Of a stretch of DNA of 64,000 nucleotides, positions 49,154 to 61,372 are shown piece by piece. The DNA is from Porogramme epimiltina (Eukaryota > Basidiomycota > Agaricomycetes > Polyporales > Polyporaceae). The translations under genes were made by a program, and so were the position numbers. The DNA lies in NCBI GenBank assembly GCA_900155495.1, contig FTLJ01000311.1, positions 1 to 64,000 on the forward strand. Direction: 5' to 3'. Positions within the stretch are counted from its first letter, which is position 1; the number at the start of each line of letters is the position of its first letter. Below the pieces are notes generated by a model. The model saw only the letters and a list, made by a program, of their open reading frames with translations. It was not told the origin of the DNA and did not search any database.

Positions 49154-50161
49154 GGTAAGAGCTATGGGCAAGGAGTCGCGAGGAAGGTGATCGCTTGGTA
49201 GTATTGAGGAGATAAGAGAACGGTGTAGGCAGTCGATAACAAGTCCAACGTTGTGGGAGCTCTAGTAAAAGGAGTAAAGGATGATTCTGTTCCTCCTGAG
49301 GGTGGCCGCGCGACGCGTTTGTAGTGCACGTGATCGTGAGCCGGGAAGGTCGAAGACGGTAGCAGCTGTTCTTGGCGGCTAGATTGCACTTCAAGTTGTG
49401 CTGCCAACTACAACATGACAGGTCAATTAGATGATCAACATCAGGATCGACCCACATAAACTTACCCATGAGGAAGTTTACAGTCGTGAGCAACATTTCG
49501 GGATGAACGAAGCAAATGCAAGGCTACTTCGGTGTCTCACATAACATTCGGCAGTACCAAGACCTAGCCCATCGCCGCCTCGCTGTCAGTTCGGGACAGA
49601 TAGACATCCTTGCCAGTTGTTCTATGTCTATAGTAAGCCTCAAAGTCTTCTCCTCGCCTCATGCCGCTCAACGTGTACCCTTCACGACAGTAGGCAGCCA
49701 AACTGAATTGAGGCGGAAGAACGCAGCTCGCCGTGCAGCACTATGTCCGACGTGCCTCGCTACCATTTACGACTATAGAACGGATCCGGAACCTAGAGCT
49801 TGAAGCGCGGACCCAGCCTCGTGCTCCCGGAACGCGCACACTCGTGGAGGCCTCCACGTTGGCCATCAAGTGCCAGACATGTACAGTAAGTTGCGCACCT
49901 AAACTCGAAGAACACCGGCGGGAGCTGACGGCTCTTGACAGCATCTCTCGCCGCCTCACACGCAGTCGGACCTGAAATAGGCCTCGTTGCAGGGAGGCCG
50001 CCACCGCATTCCACACTATCCCCCCACCCCCAATGATCAACATTCAACGCTGAGCGGAGATACCAGTGGCTCCATGGAACCGCCGCGCGCTGGCAGGTCT
50101 TCGACGTCTTCGGCCTGCTTATATACCCCTAGGGGTCCAGGAGAGCGCCCCGTTGGTCCCC
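49154..50161. promoter_or_regulatory. Divergent intergenic region
   Basis: About 1.0 kb between the divergent Sos7-like and seven-helix genes. An in-frame upstream ATG at 50,066 could extend the latter by 32 residues. No other gene-like signal. Confidence 0.4.
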
Positions 50162-51769
50162 ATGCCCTCTGATTCTGTATCTATCCGGGAGGCGAACCTA
50201 GCGTCCGCTGTGGTCCACGGGGCCCTCTATGGCGTGTTCTTCGTGTTCTCCATCACCACGCTCGTTTTGCTGGCCTATAGACAAGGAGGGCGCCCGTTCT
50301 CAGCATCAGGCACCCCTCGAAGCCTCCGTGGTCTGTGGCGAAACCCGCTTTTCCTCGGGTCCATAGTCTTGTTTCTTACGGTCACCACGGTGAGTCCCTC
50401 CTTCTGGTCTACTGGCTGGCTAGCCTAATCCTGACCCATTCGTAGCATTGGATCATTGCGATCCGTCGAGTCTTCGAGGCCTATATCTATTTCCAAGATG
50501 GACAGGCAGTGGACGACTATTTCCTCGACGTAGGCCGGTGGTCCGAAGTCTCCATCATCGGCCTAATGACCCTTTCCCTTCTGACGAGCGACACGATGAT
50601 TGTGAGTGGCAAGTGCCAATCATCTTACCTTAGAGGTAAAGCTGAAATGACCCCCCTTGGTTCTGGACGCAGATATATCGCACTTTGATTATGTGGAACT
50701 ACAACGCGTGGATAATCGTCTTCCCAGCACTGACCACGCTGGCCTTCGCGAGTGCGTTTGTCCACACCATACTCATGAGTCGTCGCTAACAAATGCGCTT
50801 GTGCAGTTAGCGGAATAGGCTTAACTCATCAACTGACTGTGATGACACCTTCTGAGGTCGATCACTGGGTCACGAGTACATGTGTGTTTACTTTATGGTG
50901 CGATCGATATGCTCGGACGCTATAGCACATAAGGCTGACCATATACTACCTTTAATCTCCAGCACCAACGTTTATAGCACAGGTAAGAGGCCGTTGGTGA
51001 CCTCGAGTGGCAACCCTGGCTCACCGACTCTGTCATTAGCCATGATTGCATACCGCATTTTTTCCGCATCGTTGCGAACCTCCGACACGCTGGACAGCGG
51101 CCGCAGTTTGATGGTGAGCAACTTCACAAACCAACAGTCCTTGGTCAATCCATCCTAAGCTAACTCTACCTCTAGCGGGCCCTCGCGATCCTCGTAGAGA
51201 GCGCAGCACTATACACGTACGTCCCCCTCGCCGCCCTCTGCAGTCTGGTCTGAGCACTCATATCCTCCGCCCCACCCCCCCTCCCCACCAGCGTCTGGAC
51301 CCTCTTCTTCTTCATCTCCTACGAGGCCCACTCGGCACTCCACTACCCCTCCCTGAACAGCTGGCCCGCCGCGTCCGGCATCTCCTTCATGCTCATCGCC
51401 GCGCGCATCGGGCTCGGCTGGGCGCACGGGCGCGGCGGCAGCAGCGCGGACGCCGGCCCCGCCATCGGCGCCGGCCCCGGCGCCCCCACCGTCGGCCGCT
51501 CCGTCTCGTTCTCGGGCTACGCGCACGCGCGGAAGCGCAAGGGGCGCGCCGCGGGCGCGCCGCCGCGCTCGATCGTGCTGAGCGTGACGCAGACGGTGGA
51601 GCAGGAGGCGGACTTTGCGCTCACGTTCCCGGGGAAGGCGATGCACGACGCGGAGGGCGCGGGCGGGGAGGACAAGGGCGCGGCCCTTGGGGACGTCGCG
51701 ATCGCGAGGGTGGAGGGGGGCCCGCCGCGGGGGAGGTTCGGGTCGGACTCGACGTGTGCGGAGGTGTAG
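50162..51769 (+). CDS. Seven-helix integral membrane protein, fungal family of unknown function
   Basis: Eight predicted exons: 50162-50389, 50446-50601, 50673-50751, 50807-50897, 50963-50982, 51040-51113, 51176-51216, 51292-51769; 1,167 bp, 388 residues. Seven hydrophobic segments can be read: HGALYGVFFVFSITTLVLLAY, FLGSIVLFLTVTTHWIIAI, SIIGLMTLSLLTSDTMII, WIIVFPALTTLAFAISGIG, WVTSTCVFTLCTNVYSTAMI, LAILVESAALYTVWTLFFFI and SGISFMLIAARIGLGW. There is no signal peptide. A cytosolic-like tail of about 110 residues rich in Gly, Ala and basic residues follows the last helix, in very GC-rich DNA. The layout is that of a receptor-like family common in Agaricomycetes, but no characterised G-protein-coupled receptor signature is visible, so ligand and function are unknown. 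Exon 5 is only 20 bp. ATG 50,066 would add 32 residues. Confidence 0.85.
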
Positions 51770-52074
51770 GGGGCGGCGGCGTGTTTTGTGGGGGTGTAGG
51801 AGTATGGTGTTCTGTTTATTCGCTTTATGGCAGGTCCTATGTGTGGTGAGCGATAGTAACGGGGTGTACAGGATTACCGCAGACTTGTATCTGGTGTGCA
51901 TAATGTTACTGCAACTGGTGGCTGGCTCTGAGGAGGGGTGAGGGGGTAGATGTGAGGTACGAATAACGAACACGTCCATGCGACGTAGAGTCTATGCGAT
52001 CACCTAGAGCCACACGCGTCAGTTTGGCTCCTGCACCAATGTCAATTAGGGTACGCACGACACACCGACCATCT
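51770..52074. other. Short convergent intergenic region
   Basis: About 300 bp shared by the 3' ends of the seven-helix gene and the first BTB gene. Nothing else seen. Confidence 0.55.
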
Positions 52075-53565
52075 CTACTTCTTGCGGCGAAACCTTAAAC
52101 GGTTCAGGAACCTCGCGATACGACTCCCGTTCTCTGCACTGGGAAGTGGGGGTGGGGTATAGCTGAACAGCTCCACTGGGGTGTCTGACACTCGATATTC
52201 GTTGAAGGAACTGGGTGCCAAATTACTATGCGCCTCGATCTCGAAAGCTAAAGTGGACAACTGTCTCAGGCGCTCGTCAGGGATGCGGACCCTCTTCCGG
52301 ACCTCTGCGGTTTGTGATAGGTACGTGGTGTGGTAGGCCAGGAGACGATGGTACCTCCACGCGGAGGCGTCCTCCATCTCAGAGCAGTACGCCCCGTCGA
52401 GGGATTGCTTGAGAGAGATGCGCGCGGAGACCCCCGCACCTTCGTTCCAACCCGCGTTGGCAGCGAGGAAGTACGCCTGCACGGGGTCCTTCCAGGAGGC
52501 GGCCCTCCAGTTCTCCATGATCGCCTTGCGGATGCGCGGCATGTTGTACCGTTCAGCCATGGTGACGACGGCGACGCAGGTGAGGAGGTCGATGTCCACT
52601 GTCGTGGGCGATGGATAGCACATCTCCAAAAAGGTGGAGACGACTTCGCCTGTCTCAGGCAGATCCAGTATGGGCAGGGGACGCACGGTCTCCGCAGCGT
52701 GCGCGTGTCCGTTGCCTTCTACAGAACCCAATAGGGCGGTAATCTTCTGGTGTAGGACAGATGAGATGACAGACAGAACGCCGCGGTGGGCCTCGAACTC
52801 CTGTCCGTCCGACGAACGGCATATGATGTCAGGAAAGGGTACGTTTGACGGGTTCCTGTTGCGCTCAGAGCGAGCCCTAGAGGAGACTGGATGGAGCGTG
52901 GCCATAGGCTGCTTGCAGTCCACAGGAGTTTGAGGGTTTAGAAGGGAGAAAGTAGGCGATGATGATTTGTCACTGTCTACACGACAGAACTCGCAGAGGC
53001 GAAAATAGTGCCCCGCTGTGATTCCCGACACGTCCCCTAAAGAGAAGAGGTAGAGGGGGTCGACCTTGGGAGACAAGGTCTTCGCAGTTCGCAGCCCCTC
53101 GGCCGCTTTACGTGCGTGCTCCTCCAGCCCCAAGCGACAGGCGGCAGCCCACACGCGGAGTGGCCGGTCATTTGCTGCAGCCAAGAGCTCCTTGGAGAGC
53201 GTGGCGATGGGTAGGGCCATGTCGTATTTAATGGCGGCGACCAATGCCTTCTCCATGTCGTCGATAGTGCGAGTAGGCGCCCTGTCAATAGGATAACACA
53301 TACGGAGGAGGATGTCGAGCGTGTGGGAGCTCTCAGCAACGTCGACGACGGGGCGGTCGTCCGACATGTATGTGTTCTCGGGCGGGCGAGGCAGCGAGAA
53401 CATGTCTTCGAAGATTGGGGAGGCCTCGAGGAGGATTGGGCTCCGGACGCGAAAGTCGACACGGTCGGCACTCCGGATGATGAGGTCCGCGCTCGGCTTG
53501 TCGAAGGGAGCGGAGGCGACGCGGGGTTGCGTCGGTGATGGCGAAAACGTGGCGTTGCAGGACAT
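52075..53565 (-). CDS. BTB/POZ-domain protein with two BTB domains (paralogue 1)
   Basis: Intronless, 496 residues, starting at ATG 53,565. The first BTB domain is at about residues 24-115 (SADLIIRSADRVDFRVRSP, LLEASPIFEDMF, then LRMCYP). The second is at about 244-345 (PDIICRSSDGQEFEAHRGV, FLEMCYPSPT). Each is followed by a helical region of the kind found in fungal BTB proteins (MEKALVAAIKYDMALPI; AERYNMPRIRKAIMENW). The C-terminus is basic (FLNRLRFRRKK). BTB domains mediate dimerisation and can act as cullin-3 adaptors, but no substrate domain such as Kelch is present and the role of this family is not established. It shares domain order and motifs with the gene at 59,498-61,124. Confidence 0.9.
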   Translation of the reverse strand: MSCNATFSPSPTQPRVASAPFDKPSADLIIRSADRVDFRVRSPILLEASPIFEDMFSLPRPPENTYMSDDRPVVDVAESSHTLDILLRMCYPIDRAPTRTIDDMEKALVAAIKYDMALPIATLSKELLAAANDRPLRVWAAACRLGLEEHARKAAEGLRTAKTLSPKVDPLYLFSLGDVSGITAGHYFRLCEFCRVDSDKSSSPTFSLLNPQTPVDCKQPMATLHPVSSRARSERNRNPSNVPFPDIICRSSDGQEFEAHRGVLSVISSVLHQKITALLGSVEGNGHAHAAETVRPLPILDLPETGEVVSTFLEMCYPSPTTVDIDLLTCVAVVTMAERYNMPRIRKAIMENWRAASWKDPVQAYFLAANAGWNEGAGVSARISLKQSLDGAYCSEMEDASAWRYHRLLAYHTTYLSQTAEVRKRVRIPDERLRQLSTLAFEIEAHSNLAPSSFNEYRVSDTPVELFSYTPPPLPSAENGSRIARFLNRLRFRRKK

Positions 53566-54263
53566 GATGGAATAGGTGAGGGGGAGGTGACCAAGGGGTG
53601 CGAATGGCGAGGGAGCTATCGATGATGAAGAGAACGCATAACCCGTGTCGACCCCGCAGCGGCCACCCTAGCGTTTAAACTCCTACGAACGGGCCTTGGG
53701 CGTGTGAGCAACTTTATTTAATGAGCGTGCATTGCCTCTCTGACAGCGAGGACACACATACCATCAACAAACGATACCGCCGGCGTCGTCTCGACCACAT
53801 ATGCTGTTCGGATCCAAGGCCCGCAAGCTGGAATCGAGCGGACTGTGGCCATCACGATGCTGGTCCGGAGCATGTCTTCCGCTGCATTCCGAGGGGGGGC
53901 GTCGGCGTTTTGCGCCGACCAGAAGGCGGGAGAGGACGTCCGCGGAGAGGCTGAGAAAGACGACCGCGTCTCCGCAATTTCGCCGAATGGCGTCGCACCA
54001 GGCGGTCCGGTGGGGCTGCTAGGCGGGCTGGGGCTCGGCCTGGCCCCTCCTGCCCCGGATTGATTGGCCTGCCTACCCCGCCTAACCCCACGGCACGGCC
54101 CGCCGGCCGCCCAGGTCCTCTTCCGCGTCTCACTTTCGGGTCATTCGCCTCGAGCTCGACTCAGCCAGCACTCACGCTAAAACCTACTCTCTCTCTTGTT
54201 CCTATAAATTCTCCGACATGCCTTCGAGACATCCATCCATCCCCATCTATCCCCCGTCCCAGC
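53566..54263. promoter_or_regulatory. Divergent promoter region BTB gene / xylulokinase, with TATA-like box and uORF
   Basis: About 700 bp between divergent starts. A TATA-like CCTATAAATT stands at 54,201-54,210, 54 bp before the xylulokinase ATG, with CT-rich sequence on both sides. An upstream ATG at 54,218 opens an 18-codon frame ending at TGA 54,269-54,271, overlapping the main start at 54,264. Whether the uORF is in the transcript depends on a start site not determined here. Confidence 0.5.
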
Positions 54264-56186
<1,923 letters not shown>

Positions 56187-56645
56187 TGTTGACGGGTTTA
56201 TCTGACTTCTTTTGGTTACATAGGGTTTCTCTGTATTAGATGCGTAAAAGCGGCCATAACGCCGTGGGGCTCGTCGATGTCGTACTGTACACGTTGTGCC
56301 TCAGAATTGTATACCTGCAGGTGTATACCAATGCTTGTTCGTTGTAAAGGTGACGGTCTCCATGCATTGCTCTCACAATGCCCCATTTCTCGTCTTCCTA
56401 CCGTCTTGTCTCACTGGCACTCCCTCTCCAACCTTCCCTGGTGATATGGAGGCACGGACACGTGACGAGCGCGTCCAGCGCGTTCAGTGCCCTTACGTCA
56501 CTGGGGGTGTTCGGATTGCGGGCGTCTGGAATGGTTCATCTTCGGTAACGCAAGACTCCCTTCCTTTCCCTTTTACGATCCCCTTCCCCCACCTCGCCCC
56601 TTCACGACTCCCGCGACGCCCCGCCCCCTCCCCGCCAAGACAACC
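56187..56645. other. Intergenic region
   Basis: About 460 bp between xylulokinase and the next plus-strand gene. The last 100 bases are CT-rich (CCCTTCC-type stretches), consistent with a promoter or 5' UTR. No other element seen. Confidence 0.5.
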
Positions 56646-59000
56646 ATGGGCTTCTTCAAGCGATTCCTCTCACTGGGCAGCAGCAAGTCTCGCAAGAACA
56701 AGAAGAAGCAGCAGGCGGGCATGCGCGTGGACGCCGAGGGCCGTATCGTTCAGCACGATACGCAGACCGCGCGCGCAGGGCCGAGCAGCTCGAGGCACCA
56801 GGATCCGGACACGAGCGCGAGCAGGCTCCTCAGGTCTACGTCGACCAAGTTCTCGGTCATGGCCGAGATCGACTACACTTCGCTGCCGCCGCTCCGTGAG
56901 TGTTGTAGCGCTTGTTGTTTGCAGCAGAGAACTGACGCGAAGAGCGCAGCCCGCTCCGCGCAAGACTTGCTCGCGACCCCCACATTGTCCCCCTCACCTT
57001 CACTTGTTACTGTGGCGACTACGCCCGGAGTCCAGCGCAGCGGAACGTACGTCGTGAAGGTGCACGGGCGCACGACGCACTCGCGCACTGAGTTCCCGCG
57101 CGCAAATCCTCCTCCTTCGCCGACAAAGTCGCACCGCAAGCAGCCCAAGACACCTAGGCGCCGCGTGCGCCGCGACACGCTTGCGACGGACGACGAAGAT
57201 GACACTGAGCACGATGATGGGCACGACGCGGAGAACATGCCGCCCCGCCTGAAAGAGGTCAACTTCACGCCCAAAGACACGTCTAGGCTGTACAACCTGC
57301 GCCGTGATCCCTCGGTTGCAAGCCTGTTGAACCTGTTTGACGACCATGGGTGCTTGGACTCGAAGGCCTTCGAGGACTCGCCCCCGACCCCTGCCCCGGC
57401 TCCCACCTCTGCTCTTGAGGGGAGGGAACCCACAAAGCGTTCCGGATCGACCCTTCGACAGCTGCTAGGCGGTGCGGAACCTGCCTTCGCGCTGAACAGC
57501 ATGGCGGAAGGCGATATTTCTTGGGCAGAACGGTTCTTGGAGTGCGTATCCTGTTGTCGTTCACATTTCAACCATGGTAGGACTAACGTAATGACGGCTG
57601 TCAGTGAACAACTCCGCGACGACTCACCCCCAACCTCCCCTTCGACTCCTGACCTGGAGACCCCGAAGGACGCTCTCTTCCCCGACACTCTTTCTCTACC
57701 ACAAGTCGCAACCGCCGACGTCACCTTCTCTTCCTTCGACCCCGACACGAGCATCAACGACCCCGCGATCAACTCCCTCGAGGTCGAAGTGAGCAGTTCG
57801 GAGGAGGATGTGCCGATGTCGAAAGACATCCCCGCCCCGAAACAGCTCCTCCCGATGCCCGACCCAAAGACGCCCCAGCGCGCGTCCGAGGTCTTCGGCT
57901 TCCTCAGCCGTCGCAACACTCTCAATGCTCATGACGGCCTCAAGGAGCGAGACCTCCCACCCTTACCACAAATCATTACGCCCGCGCACACCGGCGAAGG
58001 CCGGGACGCCGATGGCAACAACATAAACACCTCTTATCTCGGCGAGCACCCCGACGCGACACACTCCGCGAACACTAGCCACTCCAGCACCCAGCTCACC
58101 TCTAGCGACACCCACTCTAACGCCTCTCATGCACAAATCCAGACCGCGACGATGACAAAACTGTCAACAGCCTTCGCAGCCTCCACGACCTCACTGAATC
58201 TCCTCACAACCGTAACTCACGACCCTCAGACCTCCCGCAGCGACACCCCCATCTCCCACGATGCTCACGAAGCACCCCACACTCAACACCCCGCGGAAGT
58301 GGGGGCGGTTTACCACAAGACCGGCTCTTCACTTGCAAGCAGTAGCAGCATGAAGGTGCCGCCCAGCAAGATCCCGCGCGGTCCGCGCCCCCGCCCACTG
58401 TCCATCTCCCGCCCAACCACGCTCAATGACAACCAAGACGACCCCGAGGTCGCAACCGACGACGCGGCAGTCCCGCGCAAGCGTAGCACGTCTCCTACAA
58501 ACCTTCCGGAGCCGGAGAGCATCTCCGGCGCCCTTGCGAGCAGGCGCGAGTCGTTCACGAACATCCCACCACGGCACCACCGCCGCATCGCGTCCCGCTC
58601 TTCAGGGCGTAGCGTCGACCTCGACTCCGCGCCTCTCAAAGACGCTGACGTCGCCCGCCCGTCGCGATCCCAGTCGCGATCCAAGCCCGTCTCCGACACC
58701 CCCGCTCGCAAGCGCTCCACGAAGCCCGCGCACGTCACCGCGGCATACGGGAAGGAGAACACGCCCAGCCCGCCCCGCGCGCCTGCGCTGCCCGCGTCGT
58801 CGGGTGCCATCCCCGCGTTCGGGCGGTTCAACCTCGCGACGCCGCGGCGCGCCTTCGACCTCGAGGCCGTCGTGCCGCCGTCGCCCGCGTCGAGCTCGGA
58901 GCTCTCGCCCGTCGCGCGCGACATGATGAGCGACCTGCGGGAGCGACGCGCGCGCGCACGCCAGGTGGAGCGGCGGCGCGGGGTCTGGGTGCGCGACTAG
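56646..59000 (+). CDS. Hypothetical Ser/Thr/Pro-rich protein, probably disordered
   Basis: Three predicted exons, 56646-56895, 56950-57541 and 57605-59000, give 745 residues. Both introns (54 and 63 bp) are multiples of three, so intron retention would not break the frame. The start MGFFKRFLSLGSSKSRKNKK is amphipathic and strongly basic and sits in a good ATG context (AACCATGG). The remainder is low-complexity: Ser/Thr/Pro-rich with acidic patches (DDEDDTEHDDGHDAE), clusters of SPT/SPS sites and a basic C-terminal helix (MSDLRERRARARQVERRR). No known domain is visible. The composition suggests a scaffold or regulatory phosphoprotein, possibly membrane-associated through the basic start, but this is inference. 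Confidence 0.75.
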   Translation: MGFFKRFLSLGSSKSRKNKKKQQAGMRVDAEGRIVQHDTQTARAGPSSSRHQDPDTSASRLLRSTSTKFSVMAEIDYTSLPPLRECCSACCLQQRTDAKSAARSAQDLLATPTLSPSPSLVTVATTPGVQRSGTYVVKVHGRTTHSRTEFPRANPPPSPTKSHRKQPKTPRRRVRRDTLATDDEDDTEHDDGHDAENMPPRLKEVNFTPKDTSRLYNLRRDPSVASLLNLFDDHGCLDSKAFEDSPPTPAPAPTSALEGREPTKRSGSTLRQLLGGAEPAFALNSMAEGDISWAERFLECVSCCRSHFNHGRTNVMTAVSEQLRDDSPPTSPSTPDLETPKDALFPDTLSLPQVATADVTFSSFDPDTSINDPAINSLEVEVSSSEEDVPMSKDIPAPKQLLPMPDPKTPQRASEVFGFLSRRNTLNAHDGLKERDLPPLPQIITPAHTGEGRDADGNNINTSYLGEHPDATHSANTSHSSTQLTSSDTHSNASHAQIQTATMTKLSTAFAASTTSLNLLTTVTHDPQTSRSDTPISHDAHEAPHTQHPAEVGAVYHKTGSSLASSSSMKVPPSKIPRGPRPRPLSISRPTTLNDNQDDPEVATDDAAVPRKRSTSPTNLPEPESISGALASRRESFTNIPPRHHRRIASRSSGRSVDLDSAPLKDADVARPSRSQSRSKPVSDTPARKRSTKPAHVTAAYGKENTPSPPRAPALPASSGAIPAFGRFNLATPRRAFDLEAVVPPSPASSSELSPVARDMMSDLRERRARARQVERRRGVWVRD

Positions 59001-59497
59001 TGCTGGCGCCACTGGAACAGGCTCCTGCTCTTGGACGCTGTCACCCTGCACACTTATGTTATTTGTAAAATTCTCGTGTACACCTTACACACGCTATGAT
59101 TCTCTAGGCTTTCTTGACGGCATTGTTATGCAGATGTTGCGGGCGGACGTCTTCGCCTCGTGCGTTGGCGGCCGCCCACGCACACACACGTATGGACGCA
59201 GGCTCTCGTTTCTTGGCTTTCGAGTAGTTATCGGGCTATCGCATTTCGCAGCGCTTTCGACCAAACAAAATATGGATGATTTCAGAACTCGAATGTGGTG
59301 AACCTTCTACGTGCGTTGACGGGCCCTCAGAAGGAGGGCCTAGCACCTCCGAAGAAACTACAGTCGACTTCTCATATATCAAGCACTAAATGTCGAACCA
59401 GCCGCTCAGGCTATTCACGACATTTCGATGATAGGCAGGTATATACGCATTTTGAGAACCTCGTGTACAATCATAAGACCACTCATAGCGATTCCAC
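59001..59497. other. Intergenic region between convergent genes
   Basis: About 500 bp of AT-richer sequence between the stop codons of the Ser/Pro-rich gene and the second BTB gene. No gene seen. Confidence 0.55.
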
Positions 59498-61124
59498 TCA
59501 GGGATCCCTCAGCGCAACCTATGAAAGGATAAATCGGCTCAATTGCGACTTCACTACCAGACCTCCGGGGGTACTCACTTGTTGCGTTCTCTGGGGCAGA
59601 TCGCGAAGCAGTACAGCCAGCTTCGTCATGTTCTCTGCGAACCTCTGGCAATGACAACAATACAACTCTGCTGAGGTCGCCTTCTCGAAGATCGAACTTG
59701 TGCCGCCAAGAGTCGGCTGGCCTGGTCTCGGGCACGACCGTACGGCCGTGACCAGCCCGTCGATGTGCGATTTGAGCCAGTCATAACGTTGACGTTCAAG
59801 GTCCATTGACCAGGTGGGGTCGAGACCGCGCCCTATCCACGAGCTACAGACTTCCACGGCCGTCAAGTTTCCCGCTAATGTGTCTTGCAAATCTTGTAGC
59901 GCTTCAATGGTCGACGTGGTACAAGACCAGTAAAATTGAAGTATGTCGCGGTATGCGACTGCAGGCCCGTGTTCCATGATAGGGAGGTAGACGCCATAGA
60001 GGGTCCCGTCGAGGACCATTTTCGCCGCTTCTTGTGCACAACCTTCCAACGTCGGGCCGACCATGACGGCCACAAAGTATGCGGCGAGGGGACACGACCG
60101 GCAGATTGACGTCCAGTGCGATCGTCCCGTTCGGATGACAGTTGACATGTTATATTTCTGTGCAATCTGGATGATGTGGGCAAATTCGACGGGGTCGGAA
60201 GGAAACTCCGTGATTCCCGTGTAACATTGCTGCAGAAGCGGGGCAAGGATCCTGGCGGGGACGTCAAGCTGAATGGCGCGAGCTGCAGGAGGAGGGTTGG
60301 GTTCAGAGATGGTCATGATGACGCTAGTGGCAGGGGTCTCGGGAAGTCCGCTCGGTATCTCCAGGATAGAAGTTGTAGCTACAGCCAAGATGCTCTGATG
60401 AACGCGGAACTCGACGTTGTCTGCAGATTGACAGACAAGGTCTGGGACTGGCAAATACGGAAAAAGGGGTATGTTGAGACGGGGGATGCTGGATGTACCT
60501 GGCTGTTTCTCTGGAGTTTGAGGCGTCATAGGGCGAAGGAGTCGAAAATCAACACCGACGCTGCCTTTCAGGCGATGGAATTCAAGTAGACGGTATAGGT
60601 CCCCCGCGTTTACTCCCGCCATGTGACTGATCAATTCTTCGTCAAGGTAGAAAGTGGATGGGAGGGCTAGCATCTCTCGAGCCGCATGAGTTGCCACGGC
60701 TTCCAGTCCGCAACGACACGCGATGGCCCATACTTCGAACGATGCCTTTTTCGCTGCAAACTTGAGCTCATTGCAGAGCATGTCTAGTGGATACGCCATC
60801 TCATACTTTAACGCTGCGTGGGTGGCCCGTTCCATTTCGTCCAGCGGTCGGCCGCGCAGGGTGGGGTTGGCTACTGGGTAGCAGATACGTAGAAGGGTCT
60901 CCATCGTCACGCTGTCCTCAGATAGGTCGATGGTAGCGGGACCATCGGATGATACTGGGCCTTGGGGTATAGAGCGGATCGATGCGAAGACAGGGGATGC
61001 TTCAAGGAGGATGTGGCTACGGACATGGAAATCAACGGCATCCGAGGTGTGCAGGACGATGTCCGCGGTGGTATTGTCGAATGGCGAGGCGGCCTTGGTG
61101 CGTTTCGACGGAACAGGAGCCATG
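59498..61124 (-). CDS. BTB/POZ-domain protein with two BTB domains (paralogue 2)
   Basis: The main open frame runs 61,124 to 59,579. A good donor (GTGAGT) there and an acceptor (TTTCATAG) remove 60 bp, and a short last exon 59518-59498 follows, ending ...VALRDP. Without this splice the frame stops at 59,519. First BTB at about residues 20-110 (TADIVLHTSDAVDFHVRSH, LLEASPVFASI, LRICYP). Second at about 230-330 (VPDLVCQSADNVEFRVHQS, QQCYTGITEF). Helical linkers match paralogue 1 in position (MERATHAALKYEMAYPLDML; AQKYNMSTVIRTGR). Identity is clearly below that of a recent duplicate. ATG 61,124 was chosen because it aligns best with paralogue 1; an in-frame ATG at 61,192 would add 23 residues. 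Its start lies only about 250 bp from the oxalate decarboxylase stop, so its promoter must be compact or overlap that gene. Confidence 0.85.
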
Positions 61125-61372
61125 TCTGGTTGAGCTTGTTCGCGGAGCTGAGATCGTGGGTGGTGGAAGAAATGGTCCAGTCGGCATGCCATGCCCTCGC
61201 TTGTACCGCATGTTCTTGAATAGGGTTTGTGCGCTGAGCCACGGGTTTGGGGGTATTACTGGTCGCTGTAATGAACATGCCGGGAATAGAAACAAAGGCG
61301 GAACCAATGTCATTTATACATGTAATACGAAACAGAAACACGCCTCACACCCTATGCAGTCGTAGTGATTCA

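Noticed and set aside
56646..56665. N-myristoylation of the protein starting MGFFKR
   Set aside because: Phe at position 3 and Arg at position 6 do not fit the usual myristoylation consensus.
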